From contig DIPA01000114.1 in assembly GCA_002427055.1 (NCBI GenBank), positions 121,625 through 128,855 on the forward strand: a stretch of 7,231 nucleotides of DNA, in the 5' to 3' direction. The stretch comes from Firmicutes bacterium UBA5500. GTDB lineage: Bacteria; Bacillota; UBA994; UBA5500. Under the pieces are notes generated by a model. It saw only the letters and a program-made list of their open reading frames with translations. It had not been told where the DNA came from and did no database searches. The position numbers and the translations under genes were made by a program. This document shows, in pieces, positions 1 through 7,231 of this stretch (within the stretch, counting starts at the first letter, position 1; every line of letters starts with the position of its first letter).

Positions 1-971
1 GTACTTTGGCTCAAGCTCATCGGGGTATTGTTTTCATAGACGAGATAAACCGCCTGGCCGACACTTCACCGGAGCTCGCCGATATTCTTCTAGACGTAAT
101 GGGGACGAAACCGGGCCGTCTGCAAATTGAAGATCCCGGCTTACCTAAAGTTGAAATTAGTAGCTTAGTGACAGTTTGGGCAGCATCTAACCCAGATGAA
201 GATCCAGGTCCTCTGGAAGGCATTCGCCGCCAGCTAGCTGATCGCTTTGATTTATGCGTCGGAGTAAAACGCCCTACCAGTCACGCAACTCTTATGGCCA
301 TTCTGCAACCGGAAGCGCTAGATGAGGTAGAGACAGGTAAGGTACAACAGTCAATAGCTGCTCGTTTCATGGGTGGGCTGCAGCGCATGGCTAAGCAGAG
401 TCTCAATAGCGAGTTGTTAGCTTTTTTGGCTAACGTTTACCTAGATCATGGGCTGGAGAGCTTGAGAGCGCTAGAAGCGATTACATTGGCTGCAAAAGTG
501 CATGCCGCATTGGGTGGAAAGAACGAAGTCGATAGGGAAGATTTGCGGGCAGTAATTCCTCTTGCACTTAAGCACCGCGTTGCGCCCCATGTATTGGGAG
601 ATATCATGGAGGTGCTAAATAATAGTCGCTCCGCACCCGAGGATGTGCCAGAGGCTAAAGAGGTAGCTCCCCAGGAGAGTATTCTCGACGCGGGAGGTAA
701 TAACCGTGGCTTTCTCAGTCGACTGTTCGGTTCTTTACGAGAACCGGGCGCGGAAGATAAGGAGGCTACCCCACAAACTGTTTTACCAGTATCAACACCT
801 GCTCCTATGCCGTTGGGTAATGAGGAAACAAGACGCGCTCTCATTGATGCCAATCTTGTCAATCCTGAATTGGTTACTATCATAGCCCCGCCTAATGCGG
901 CCTTGCCACTTGATGCAGTTTCGGAGTCGCGGCTGGTAATGGGCGAAGTGGAGCTTGGGCGTGATAAGTGA
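1..971 (+). CDS. Magnesium-chelatase-type AAA+ ATPase (BchI/MoxR-like), 5' end missing
   Basis: This is the C-terminal part of an AAA+ ATPase of the magnesium chelatase I/MoxR group. The reading frame is open to the left edge (first full codon at base 3), so the TTG at 6 is an internal leucine and not a start; the Walker A loop lies upstream. Counting from that leucine, the Walker B motif GIVFIDEIN is at residues 7-15 (D12, E13), sensor 1 is WAASNPDED near N62, the arginine-finger motif LADRFDL has R80, and a sensor-2-like SLRALEAITLAAK has R154. The lid ends with DREDLRAVIPLALKHR, typical of BchI. Residues of about 205-321 form an extra tail, rich in Pro, Ala and acidic residues at first, that BchI lacks. 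In known systems such ATPases form hexameric rings that drive remodelling or metal insertion together with a VWA partner. That partner is encoded by the next gene, which overlaps this one by 11 bp. The family is clear; the substrate is not. Confidence 0.9.
   Translation, partial: TLAQAHRGIVFIDEINRLADTSPELADILLDVMGTKPGRLQIEDPGLPKVEISSLVTVWAASNPDEDPGPLEGIRRQLADRFDLCVGVKRPTSHATLMAILQPEALDEVETGKVQQSIAARFMGGLQRMAKQSLNSELLAFLANVYLDHGLESLRALEAITLAAKVHAALGGKNEVDREDLRAVIPLALKHRVAPHVLGDIMEVLNNSRSAPEDVPEAKEVAPQESILDAGGNNRGFLSRLFGSLREPGAEDKEATPQTVLPVSTPAPMPLGNEETRRALIDANLVNPELVTIIAPPNAALPLDAVSESRLVMGEVELGRDK
950..953 (+). promoter_or_regulatory. Shine-Dalgarno site deciding the VWA gene start
   Basis: GGAG lies inside the end of the ATPase gene, 7 nt before GTG 961. 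The alternative in-frame TTG at 955 would leave a 1-nt spacer, which is too short. An in-frame TAA at 937-939 excludes any start further upstream. Confidence 0.65.
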
Positions 972-2697
972 TATTTACTTTGCCAAGCAACGCGAGCTAT
1001 TGAGGCATCTGAGAGCTGACTCTGGTTGCCGCCTGGGTGAGGCTGCTGTGTGCAGTCGCAAAGTGCATACAGTTGATCCTTATCAGCCTGAGGTTGTAAC
1101 TATCATCACCAATGCAGATGCAGGGCAAGTTTTTTACCATCGACAGCGGGCCCAGGAGATTATTCACGTTGATGTTTTCCATTCAGTCGGTAAGGTGCAA
1201 CCGCAGTCGATTGCCCAAGCAGTTAAGCGGGGCCTGGAGCAGTATGCCCAAGGGGTAGGGGCTCAGCTCGGGTATGAACAGGCTAACAGGCGCTACCAAC
1301 TAGCCAATTACTTTGATGTACAGACAGGCGTGGGGGGTGGCCGAGTTACCGGTTCGCAATTGTATGGACAGAAAGAATCGGTTAAGAAAGCACACTTAAA
1401 TCACGTTCATCTCAGTGGTAAGTTAGCAAATGGCGATTTGGCGGCCATCTTTTTTATTGTTGCTGCCGTAGAAAAAGCCATTGAAAAGCAGGGTTTTGAA
1501 TTGCGCCTTGTTGAGTATGTCCAACATGAGCAAAGCAAATCAGGATCTCAGCCGGAAGACATGTCGCCCTATACGGCGTTTACTGATACATTCTTGCGTG
1601 AGCAACCGTTATTAGGCGAAGATCAGGCGTATGGCTACGAATTGGCGGCGGTGTCCGATATCATGGAGAATTTGGAGGACTTGCAGGAACTTTTAGCTAT
1701 TATGCAAGAAATTGATCGCTCGGGGCGTGTACCTTATCATAGTCCGTATTCCTGTTTTCCACGCGAAGCGCGCTTATTTGACGCTTGGGTCAAATTGGAG
1801 GGATATGGGCTTGTGGCCAAGCAGGCTAATCGTTATCGGCTCACTGAAGCAGGTGTGGAGCTTAGTAGACGCCTGTTAGCCAACGCGCGGGAGTTGGAAG
1901 CTGCCTTGCGCCAACAGAGTATTTTACTGGCACGTCAGGGGCCCAATGAGTTAGGCAGCTTTGGTCCCGTTTCCAGACGAGATACGGTGAGGCAAGGTTC
2001 TGCTCGCCGGGTGGTGGTTCAGGGAAGCGGCGAGCACCTAGCAGTTAGTCAAACGGTTACTAGTGCCCTCACCCGTCAGGTTGCCCGCAAGAGCGATAGT
2101 TGGAACATTAGGCCGGCTGACCTACGCTTTGAACAGCGTCAGGCTAGAAGTGGTATCGATATTTGTCTGTTGTTAGATGCCTCTGCCAGTATGCTGGGAA
2201 AGCGGATGAAAGCAGCTAAAAATCTGGCGGAACACCTGGTACAAAGCAGCCGTGATCGCATCTCTGTGATTACATTTCAAGAACAGGCTATAAACGTTGT
2301 TACTCCCTTTACCCGCAATAGACTATTGATACGCCAAAGCATAGACACAATCAAGCCAGGAGGACTCACCCCGTTAGCAGCCGGTTTGCGGAAGGCTGCT
2401 GAGCACGTGAGTGCGCATTGTCGACGTCCCGGGCTGTTATTATTAGTTACAGATGGTATTCCCACTCTAGGCGACAAACAGAGCGATCCTTTGCATGATG
2501 CTTTGCAGGCGGCACAAGCTTTTCGAGAACAAACACAATTTCATCTCTGCTGTGTAGGGCTGCAGCCAAACCATAGCATTTTGCGCAAAGTAGCAGACAT
2601 AGCATCCGGTAGTCTACATGTAATTGATGAATTAAATACAATCAGTCTGCTGAACATCGCCGAGTGGGAACGCAGCAGAGCTTGGCAGAAAGTTTAA
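961..2697 (+). CDS. VWA-domain protein, BchD-like C-terminus, partner of the upstream AAA+ ATPase
   Basis: The gene encodes 578 residues from GTG 961, chosen for its ribosome-binding site; TTG 955 would add two residues. The C-terminal third is a VWA domain (about residues 396-565) with a complete metal-ion-dependent adhesion site: DASAS at 406-410, T470 in GGLTPL and D498 in VTDG. The lead-in RPADLRFEQRQARSG resembles the segment before the VWA domain of magnesium chelatase subunit D. Residues of about 272-306 (LFDAWVKLEGYGLV...YRLTEAG) look like a winged-helix fold. Residues 1-250 match nothing I recognise. They contain HVDVFH (H69, D71, H74), a glycine-rich GVGGGR and AHLNHVH (H145, H148, H150), which might bind metal. 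There is no Walker A, so the AAA half of true BchD is absent. No signal peptide or membrane segment is evident, so the protein is probably cytoplasmic. The 11-bp overlap with the ATPase gene argues for a joint complex. A metal chelatase or AAA+/VWA chaperone role is inferred and the substrate is unknown. Confidence 0.85.
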   Translation: MISDIYFAKQRELLRHLRADSGCRLGEAAVCSRKVHTVDPYQPEVVTIITNADAGQVFYHRQRAQEIIHVDVFHSVGKVQPQSIAQAVKRGLEQYAQGVGAQLGYEQANRRYQLANYFDVQTGVGGGRVTGSQLYGQKESVKKAHLNHVHLSGKLANGDLAAIFFIVAAVEKAIEKQGFELRLVEYVQHEQSKSGSQPEDMSPYTAFTDTFLREQPLLGEDQAYGYELAAVSDIMENLEDLQELLAIMQEIDRSGRVPYHSPYSCFPREARLFDAWVKLEGYGLVAKQANRYRLTEAGVELSRRLLANARELEAALRQQSILLARQGPNELGSFGPVSRRDTVRQGSARRVVVQGSGEHLAVSQTVTSALTRQVARKSDSWNIRPADLRFEQRQARSGIDICLLLDASASMLGKRMKAAKNLAEHLVQSSRDRISVITFQEQAINVVTPFTRNRLLIRQSIDTIKPGGLTPLAAGLRKAAEHVSAHCRRPGLLLLVTDGIPTLGDKQSDPLHDALQAAQAFREQTQFHLCCVGLQPNHSILRKVADIASGSLHVIDELNTISLLNIAEWERSRAWQKV

Positions 2698-2728
2698 AGA
2701 CCAGCGGATTATGCCACCGCTGGTCTTT
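2696..2728. terminator. Bidirectional intrinsic terminator between convergent genes
   Basis: AAAGACCAGCGG (2696-2707) and CCGCTGGTCTTT (2717-2728) are perfect 12-bp inverted arms around a 9-nt loop. The left arm begins inside the TAA stop of the VWA gene. On the plus strand the right arm runs into TCTTTCCTTT, and on the minus strand the mirror arm runs into CTTTAAACTTTC, so both U tracts are interrupted. The position between converging genes suggests it serves both the VWA operon and the chemoreceptor gene, whose stop codon is about 54 bp away. The stem is clear; the termination strength in each direction is inferred. Confidence 0.82.
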
Positions 2729-2781
2729 CCTTTGATAGAAAAGTGAACTTTTAGAAGAACGTTTAGAACCTTCCCCGAGGG

Positions 2782-4734
2782 TCAGCTGTTCAGCCTAAAG
2801 GCGTCGATGGCGGTTTGCAGCTGATTGGCCAACTGGCTGAGGTCGTTGGCAGCATTGCCGATTTGCAGAATTTGCGATGTCTGCTCTTCGGAGGCAGCTG
2901 TTACTTCTTCCGCCGAGGCCGCACTTTCCTCTGAAACGGCACTTACGGCATGGATAACTTGTACTACGGCATCCGTATGCTTTCTCAAGGCTTCTAATTC
3001 AGCTGTGATGCCAGCTACTTCTTTATCTGCTTGCTCAATGGCTACTACGATATTCTGGAATGCACCTGTTGTTTGTTGGACAGCTACTTGTGTATCCGCG
3101 GCAGCTTTCCGACTAGTATTCATTTCATGCACTGCTTTTTCTGTCCCCAACTTAACTCGCTTGATTAGATCGGTTATCTCTTTGGTGGAGTTATCTGTCT
3201 GTTCAGCCAGCACGCGCACCTGTTCAGCTACCACGGCAAAGCCCAGCCCATGCTCACCCGCACGAGCCGCTTCTACTGCAGCATTGAGAGCTAGCAAGTC
3301 AGTCTGGCCGGAAATGCCTCCTATGATTTCGACAATGCGTCCTATTTCTTCCGAGTAGCTACTTAGCTGCCTAATTGTTGCCTCAGCGCTATCTACGGCA
3401 GCAACCGTCTGTTCCGCAGCTCGATTCTGATCATCTACTATACTTAGTGCCGCCTTTGCCATTTCTTTAACTTGCATGCTACTTACACCGGTCTCTGTAG
3501 CTTGTCTTAGCATACGCTCTGTTGAGCCGGCCATTTCTTCAACTAGGTCACTGCCCTGCCTTGCCTCTTCGGCCAATCGAGCGGCACCGGAAGCCACCTC
3601 TTGAATCGTTGCGCTAACTTGCTCGGTGACAAAGCCAGCCTCCTTAGCTGTAAAAGCTAAGGTTTTCGAAGCGGCCAGTAGCTCACTTGCAGCCCTACCC
3701 ATACCGCCGACGAGTTTGCGTAGACTGCTAACCATTGCATTGAAGTTCTCAGCTAGCACACCGATTTCATCTCTGCTAGTAATTTCTACTTGTTGATCTA
3801 GCTGACCCTTTGCTAAAACGGAAGTTGCTGCAGAAAGTTTAGTGATAGGGTTGACTAAAGTCCCGGCATAGAGATAGACAACGCCCCCCATGACCAGTAG
3901 ACAAACTAGCGCAGTAATAACTAAGTTACTGCTTCCCGTTTTTTGGGCATAAGCTGCTTCCTTGTATGGGATCTGGTGCGTGAGCCCCCAGTTAGTTTCT
4001 GCCACTGGTGCATAGGCTAGTAGGCAGTTATTACCATCGAGTGCGAATGGAATAACGCCGGTTTTGCCAGATAGAGCCGCTCGTATAGCCTCACCTATAG
4101 CGCCGTGCGTCACGCCTTTTCGCGTGTCGCCTTGCATAATAGCTCTGAGTTCAGAGCTCAGCACAGCCTCACCATCCTGATTGATGATCGTAACCTGACC
4201 ACCGGCTGTCTGCAGACGGGACGTAAAGGGGTCTAGGTACACCATAAACCCCAATAATCCTGTAACGTTATCGTCTTGATCCTTGACCGGTTGCCAAATC
4301 GGTATCTGCCAATTTGCCTTATCATCTAACACAGGATTACCAACGCCTGAGACAATTTCATCGAACGATAAGCTCCCCAGCTGTGGCCAAGGATTGCCTA
4401 CATGTATCTCGTCATCTCCTAGACGCAAGAAGACGCCAGCTAGCTGAGGATTCCGAGCCAAAAATGATTCTAACTCCTTGCTGGTCAGGTTATCTGCGTC
4501 GAACAGGGTAAGGGTTGTCTGTAGTTGACGTTGATACGAGCTTATTTCTGTAGCAATCCTATTGGCTAGTTCCCTAGCAGTGGTCATTGCTTGCTCTCGA
4601 ACAATGCCGGCCAAAGTGTTTTTAGCAGTAGTACTTAGGGAAATGCTGACCACAATTATCGCGAGAGTCAGAAGAACTATGACTGTCAGGGTCATGCGGT
4701 TGCGTAGGCTACTCAATTTAGGCGCGTTGTTCAT
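2782..4734 (-). CDS. Methyl-accepting chemotaxis protein with Cache sensor domain
   Basis: This complete 650-residue transmembrane chemoreceptor signals to the CheA/CheW kinase array. A short basic N-terminus leads into TM1 (about 14-36). The extracellular part (about 40-265) looks like a double Cache domain, with [22 protein letters not shown] (first part near 147) and [14 protein letters not shown], then [12 protein letters not shown] before TM2 (about 270-291). A HAMP linker follows (about 292-345; [33 protein letters not shown]). The coiled-coil signalling domain has the conserved hairpin tip at about 475-510 ([33 protein letters not shown]). Likely methylation pairs are E609/E610 and E616/E617 in [15 protein letters not shown]. 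The protein ends AFRLNS, without the CheR/CheB-binding NWETF-type pentapeptide. The ATG at 4734 has a strong ribosome-binding site. The gene is transcribed alone, convergent with the VWA operon and divergent from recJ. The ligand cannot be told from the sequence. Confidence 0.95.
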   Translation of the reverse strand: MNNAPKLSSLRNRMTLTVIVLLTLAIIVVSISLSTTAKNTLAGIVREQAMTTARELANRIATEISSYQRQLQTTLTLFDADNLTSKELESFLARNPQLAGVFLRLGDDEIHVGNPWPQLGSLSFDEIVSGVGNPVLDDKANWQIPIWQPVKDQDDNVTGLLGFMVYLDPFTSRLQTAGGQVTIINQDGEAVLSSELRAIMQGDTRKGVTHGAIGEAIRAALSGKTGVIPFALDGNNCLLAYAPVAETNWGLTHQIPYKEAAYAQKTGSSNLVITALVCLLVMGGVVYLYAGTLVNPITKLSAATSVLAKGQLDQQVEITSRDEIGVLAENFNAMVSSLRKLVGGMGRAASELLAASKTLAFTAKEAGFVTEQVSATIQEVASGAARLAEEARQGSDLVEEMAGSTERMLRQATETGVSSMQVKEMAKAALSIVDDQNRAAEQTVAAVDSAEATIRQLSSYSEEIGRIVEIIGGISGQTDLLALNAAVEAARAGEHGLGFAVVAEQVRVLAEQTDNSTKEITDLIKRVKLGTEKAVHEMNTSRKAAADTQVAVQQTTGAFQNIVVAIEQADKEVAGITAELEALRKHTDAVVQVIHAVSAVSEESAASAEEVTAASEEQTSQILQIGNAANDLSQLANQLQTAIDAFRLNS

Positions 4735-4746
4735 TGTGTTTTAGAA

Positions 4747-4754
4747 ACCTCCTT
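4747..4754 (-). promoter_or_regulatory. Strong Shine-Dalgarno site of the chemoreceptor gene
   Basis: Read on the minus strand this is AAGGAGGT, fully complementary to the anti-Shine-Dalgarno end of 16S rRNA. It lies 12 nt before the ATG at 4734, slightly further than usual. It supports that ATG over the internal ATG at residue 14, which falls at the edge of TM1. Confidence 0.8.
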
Positions 4755-4775
4755 GGGACCTCTTATGGGAAACAA

Positions 4776-4784
4776 TGCTATACT
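4776..4784 (+). promoter_or_regulatory. recJ: Candidate extended -10 promoter element for recJ
   Basis: TGCTATACT matches the extended -10 pattern TGnTATAAT with one mismatch in the hexamer. The nearest -35-like hexamer, TTGGGA (4753-4758), is 20 bp away, too far for the usual 17-bp spacing, so the TG extension would have to compensate. Transcription would start near 4791 and leave a leader of about 136 nt before the recJ TTG. This is a motif match only. Confidence 0.35.
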
Positions 4785-4837
4785 CTAAATTGGACGTAAT
4801 TGGGCGCGTTCCTGCCAACATTGTAAAAATAATTAAT

Positions 4838-4878
4838 CTCCTGCCTTCTTGCTACTGAGTTACGCGACCTAGCAGGAG
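4838..4878. repeat. Inverted repeat in the recJ leader
   Basis: CTCCTGC (4838-4844) and GCAGGAG (4872-4878) are perfect 7-bp inverted arms separated by 27 nt. In a recJ transcript they could pair as a long-loop stem, and as DNA they could be an operator. The right arm contains AGGAG but lies about 48 nt before the start codon, too far to act as the recJ ribosome-binding site. No U tract follows, so it is not a terminator, and no T-box or other riboswitch core is recognisable. The function is unknown and chance is possible. Confidence 0.3.
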
Positions 4879-4913
4879 TTCCACTTAGTCGAGGTGAATC
4901 CTTTTAGGCAGAA

Positions 4914-4917
4914 GAGG
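4914..4917 (+). promoter_or_regulatory. recJ: Shine-Dalgarno-like site for the recJ TTG start
   Basis: GAGG, inside AGAGGGTGAGG, lies 9 nt before TTG 4927, a suitable distance. A second GAGGT at 4920-4924 is only 2 nt from the start and is probably too close. The in-frame TAG at 4924-4926 directly precedes the TTG, so no earlier start is possible. Confidence 0.5.
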
Positions 4918-4926
4918 GTGAGGTAG

Positions 4927-7231
4927 TTGCATACTGAAAGAGTATCTGCCGTTTGGCAAATTAGGGAAAGAGAGCGAGAGGTGGCGCGCAAGATTGCACC
5001 AAATTTAGATTTGCACCCGGTTGCTGCGGAAATATTGCTGCAACGGGGGATAAAAGAAAAAGCAGCTATGCAGCGTTTCTTGTATCCGGATCTTAGTCAT
5101 CTGCACGACCCCTGGTTATTGCCTGATATGTCTGCAGCCGTGGCTCGCATCAGATTGGCGATAGAGAAGCAGCAATATTTAGCAATTTACGGAGATTACG
5201 ATGTTGACGGTTTGACAGCTACGGCTTTGCTAATGCGTTATTTAAGAGAAATTGGTGTGGCTGTGTGCCATTATATTCCTGCAAGACTAGACGACGGTTA
5301 TGGTTTACATCGAGAAGCTATTGCTGAATTAGCTGCTCATGGAGTAGAACTGTTGATTACGGTTGATTGTGGTATCAACGCTCAAGAAGAGGTCTCCTTT
5401 GCAAGTAGTTTAGGTATGGATGTGATTGTGACAGATCATCATACACCCGACCTTGAGTGCATACCGCAAGCGATAGCCGTTATTAATCCTAAGCTTGATA
5501 GCGATTATCCTTTTCAGGAACTTGCTGGCGTAGGTGTTGCTCTTAAGCTGGTTCAGGCGTTAGGAGGCTTAGCAGCCGCCGCTAAGTACTTGGATCTAGC
5601 AGCTTTAGGCACTATTGCTGACGTAGTCCCATTGCTCGATGAGAATCGGGTAATGGTGCGTTTTGGCTTGGAGTCCCTGCGAGCCAGTCAAAGGCCAGGC
5701 ATTAGGGCTTTGTTAGCTGCAGCTGGCATAGAGCCAACTGCCCTTAAGTCTGGGCAGGTAGCCTTCACGTTAGCTCCTCGCCTCAATGCAGCCGGCAGGC
5801 TCAATGAAGCCGATACGGCTTTGCAGCTGTTGCTGACCGAAGATGATACCGAAGCAGTTGTCCTAGCGGAAAAGTTAGGTGATTTCAACGCTAGGAGGCA
5901 GGCAATTGAGCAGAGTATTTTTGCGGAAGCAGATGCGATGGCATCACAATTGGCTCCGGAAGCAAGCTGGTGCATCGTTCTAGCCAAGGAAGGTTGGCAT
6001 CCGGGGGTTATCGGTATTGTGGCGTCAAGGTTAGTCGAGCGCTATCATAGACCCACCATTCTTCTAACGGTAGAAGCAGAGCAAGCGCATGGCTCAGGCC
6101 GTAGCATCCCTGGTTACGATCTGGTTGCCAGCTTGCGCGAGCATGCCGCTCTACTAACATCCTATGGAGGTCATCGTGCTGCTGCCGGGCTTAGTTTGCC
6201 TGTCGCAGCCATTCCTGAACTACGGGACGCGCTCAACCTGCATGTGCAAGCAAGCTTAGAAGCTGCTGAATTACAGCCTCGCGTTTACCTAGATGCTGAA
6301 CTTGATCCTTCAGAAGTAACTCTAGACTTGGTGCACTCATTAGAAAAATTAGGGCCATTCGGGGCCGGGCATCCAGAGCCGGTTTTCTGTAGCAAGCGCT
6401 GGCGAGTTGGTGGAGCACGTTCGATCGGCAGGGAAGGTCAGCATTTGAAGCTCGATATGCAGGGTGGAGGATTACCGTGGGAGGTATTGGCTTGGCGGCG
6501 TGGTGAAGAATTGGATGAGATTCGTCAAACGGACTGGCTGGACGTAGCCTATACGCCACAAGCAAATGTTTGGCAAGGGTATGAACGTCTGGTATTGCAT
6601 CTTAGAAGTTGGCGTCCACCTGACCTAGCTGATAGTGTGGCTATTTATGATGCTCGGTTTATACCTAATCGAGATGATTATCTGCAATCCCTCTTAGCAG
6701 AGGAGCAGACTGTTTTGCTTGTTTTCTGGCCAGCTTTTTGCCTGGAAACAAAACCACGCCTGCAAGAACGCCTTGGGCTAGCGCAGTTTTTTTGGCAGCC
6801 GGGGCCGGTATATTTGCGGTTGCTGAATGGCAGATGGCAGTCGGTTTCGGCGGATACGCTTGCTCCAAATAGTGATCTCGTATGGTTGGATAGTCCACAG
6901 GGCGAACCTGGTTTGGCTAGTTTGGCCAGTGATTTAAAGGAGACTCTCTACCATCACAGAATTCATCTATTGTATAATGTGAATGACATTGACCGGGCAT
7001 TCGATTTTCTAGCACAAAATGGTCCGAATCGTTCTGCGATGGCGACTCTCTATCGCGGTCTTAAAGCAGCTCGGGATCAATCTCGTTGGTGTTGGGATGA
7101 ATTGTGCCAGGTTATGCGAGCTGATGGTTTCCTAGGTTTACCAGATCAGATTGGTTTTCATCTGCAGGTCCTACAGGAACTGGCCTTGGCAGAGTGTGCG
7201 TGTAGCAGTGAGGGGGTGAGGGTAAATTGGT
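4927..7231 (+). CDS. recJ: Single-stranded-DNA-specific 5'-3' exonuclease RecJ, 3' end missing
   Basis: RecJ degrades single-stranded DNA 5' to 3' in recombination and repair, using Mn or Mg ions. The frame is open from TTG 4927 through the right edge: 768 codons with no stop or frameshift. TTG is chosen because a TAG directly precedes it and because it keeps the near-N-terminal tryptophan (W10) common in RecJ; the next candidate, GTG 4981, would remove it. The N-terminal motif RFLYPDLSHLHDPWLLPDM is followed by the DHH phosphoesterase motifs GDYDVDG (89-95), TVDCG (D147) and TDHH (D170, H171, H172), with APRLNAAGRLNEA from 283. The DHHA1 domain has GSGRS (389-393) and GGHRAAAG (415-422). An OB-fold region contains PFGAGHPEPVF near 477-487. 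The remaining roughly 210 residues match the long C-terminal extension of Firmicute RecJ and end near LQELALAE, so only a short tail should be missing. All catalytic residues are present. The gene is divergent from the chemoreceptor gene and appears to open its own transcription unit. Confidence 0.96.
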   Translation, partial: MHTERVSAVWQIREREREVARKIAPNLDLHPVAAEILLQRGIKEKAAMQRFLYPDLSHLHDPWLLPDMSAAVARIRLAIEKQQYLAIYGDYDVDGLTATALLMRYLREIGVAVCHYIPARLDDGYGLHREAIAELAAHGVELLITVDCGINAQEEVSFASSLGMDVIVTDHHTPDLECIPQAIAVINPKLDSDYPFQELAGVGVALKLVQALGGLAAAAKYLDLAALGTIADVVPLLDENRVMVRFGLESLRASQRPGIRALLAAAGIEPTALKSGQVAFTLAPRLNAAGRLNEADTALQLLLTEDDTEAVVLAEKLGDFNARRQAIEQSIFAEADAMASQLAPEASWCIVLAKEGWHPGVIGIVASRLVERYHRPTILLTVEAEQAHGSGRSIPGYDLVASLREHAALLTSYGGHRAAAGLSLPVAAIPELRDALNLHVQASLEAAELQPRVYLDAELDPSEVTLDLVHSLEKLGPFGAGHPEPVFCSKRWRVGGARSIGREGQHLKLDMQGGGLPWEVLAWRRGEELDEIRQTDWLDVAYTPQANVWQGYERLVLHLRSWRPPDLADSVAIYDARFIPNRDDYLQSLLAEEQTVLLVFWPAFCLETKPRLQERLGLAQFFWQPGPVYLRLLNGRWQSVSADTLAPNSDLVWLDSPQGEPGLASLASDLKETLYHHRIHLLYNVNDIDRAFDFLAQNGPNRSAMATLYRGLKAARDQSRWCWDELCQVMRADGFLGLPDQIGFHLQVLQELALAECACSSEGVRVNW

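Noticed and set aside
6..8. TTG as the start of the ATPase gene
   Set aside because: It precedes Walker B directly and would omit Walker A; the frame is open to the window edge, so the gene starts upstream.
446..883. 145-codon open frame antisense to the ATPase gene
   Set aside because: No ribosome-binding site or recognisable domain; it overlaps a well-supported AAA+ coding region.
2739..2752. Short palindrome AAAAGTGAACTTTT downstream of the terminator
   Set aside because: The AT-rich arms and tiny loop make a weak stem; it probably has no separate role.
2750..2768. Direct repeat TTTAGAA (2750-2756 and 2762-2768)
   Set aside because: Two 7-bp copies in AT-rich spacer DNA are within chance expectation and no neighbouring structure uses them.
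2825..3358. 177-codon open frame antisense to the chemoreceptor gene
   Set aside because: It mirrors the Ala/Glu/Ser-rich coiled-coil codons, giving an Ala/Ser/Thr/Cys-rich product with no domain, and the opposite-strand gene is certain.
4761..4770. Sigma-28-like -10 (TCCCATAAGA) on the minus strand before the chemoreceptor gene
   Set aside because: It resembles CCGATAA, but no TAAA-type -35 lies at the right distance, so it is too weak to list as a promoter.
5688..6898. Three open frames (99, 110 and 77 codons) antisense to recJ
   Set aside because: They lie opposite conserved RecJ domains and their products look like nothing known; they are shadows of the recJ frame.
1..7231. CRISPR array, tRNA, rRNA or insertion sequence
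   Set aside because: No regularly spaced repeats, no tRNA- or rRNA-like segments and no transposase or terminal inverted repeats were seen.

Overview
The window holds four protein genes of an unidentified bacterium: two complete and two cut by the window ends. Shine-Dalgarno signals (AAGGAGGT before the chemoreceptor), GTG and TTG starts, roughly balanced base composition, a long RecJ with a C-terminal extension and a Cache-type chemoreceptor all fit an anaerobic Firmicute of the Clostridia/Peptococcaceae kind. That placement is an inference; no rRNA or other marker is present.

Left part (1-2697, plus strand): the 3' part of a magnesium-chelatase-type AAA+ ATPase gene is followed, with an 11-bp overlap, by a gene for a protein with a C-terminal von Willebrand A (VWA) domain. 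The overlap implies translational coupling, and the pairing matches AAA+/VWA chelatase or chaperone machines (BchI/BchD, MoxR/VWA, CbbQ/CbbO, RavA/ViaA). The VWA partner lacks the N-terminal AAA domain of true BchD. In its place is a region of about 370 residues that I do not recognise and that carries histidine clusters. No catalytic chelatase subunit (BchH/CobN) is in the window, so the substrate is unknown.

Middle (2698-4734): a perfect 12-bp hairpin sits between convergent genes and probably ends transcription from both sides. On the minus strand follows a complete 650-residue methyl-accepting chemotaxis protein with TM1, an extracellular Cache sensor, TM2, HAMP and a cytoplasmic signalling domain.

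Right part (4735-7231): a 192-bp divergent intergenic region contains the chemoreceptor ribosome-binding site, an extended -10 element facing right and an inverted repeat. It is followed by recJ, the single-stranded DNA 5'-3' exonuclease gene. recJ begins at a TTG codon (4927) and runs open through the right edge for 768 codons, with all the DHH and DHHA1 motifs checked and no frameshift. recJ appears to be the first gene of its transcription unit. The three loci (chelatase-like pair, chemoreceptor, recJ) show no obvious shared function. The only part I would call possibly undescribed is the N-terminal half of the VWA protein.
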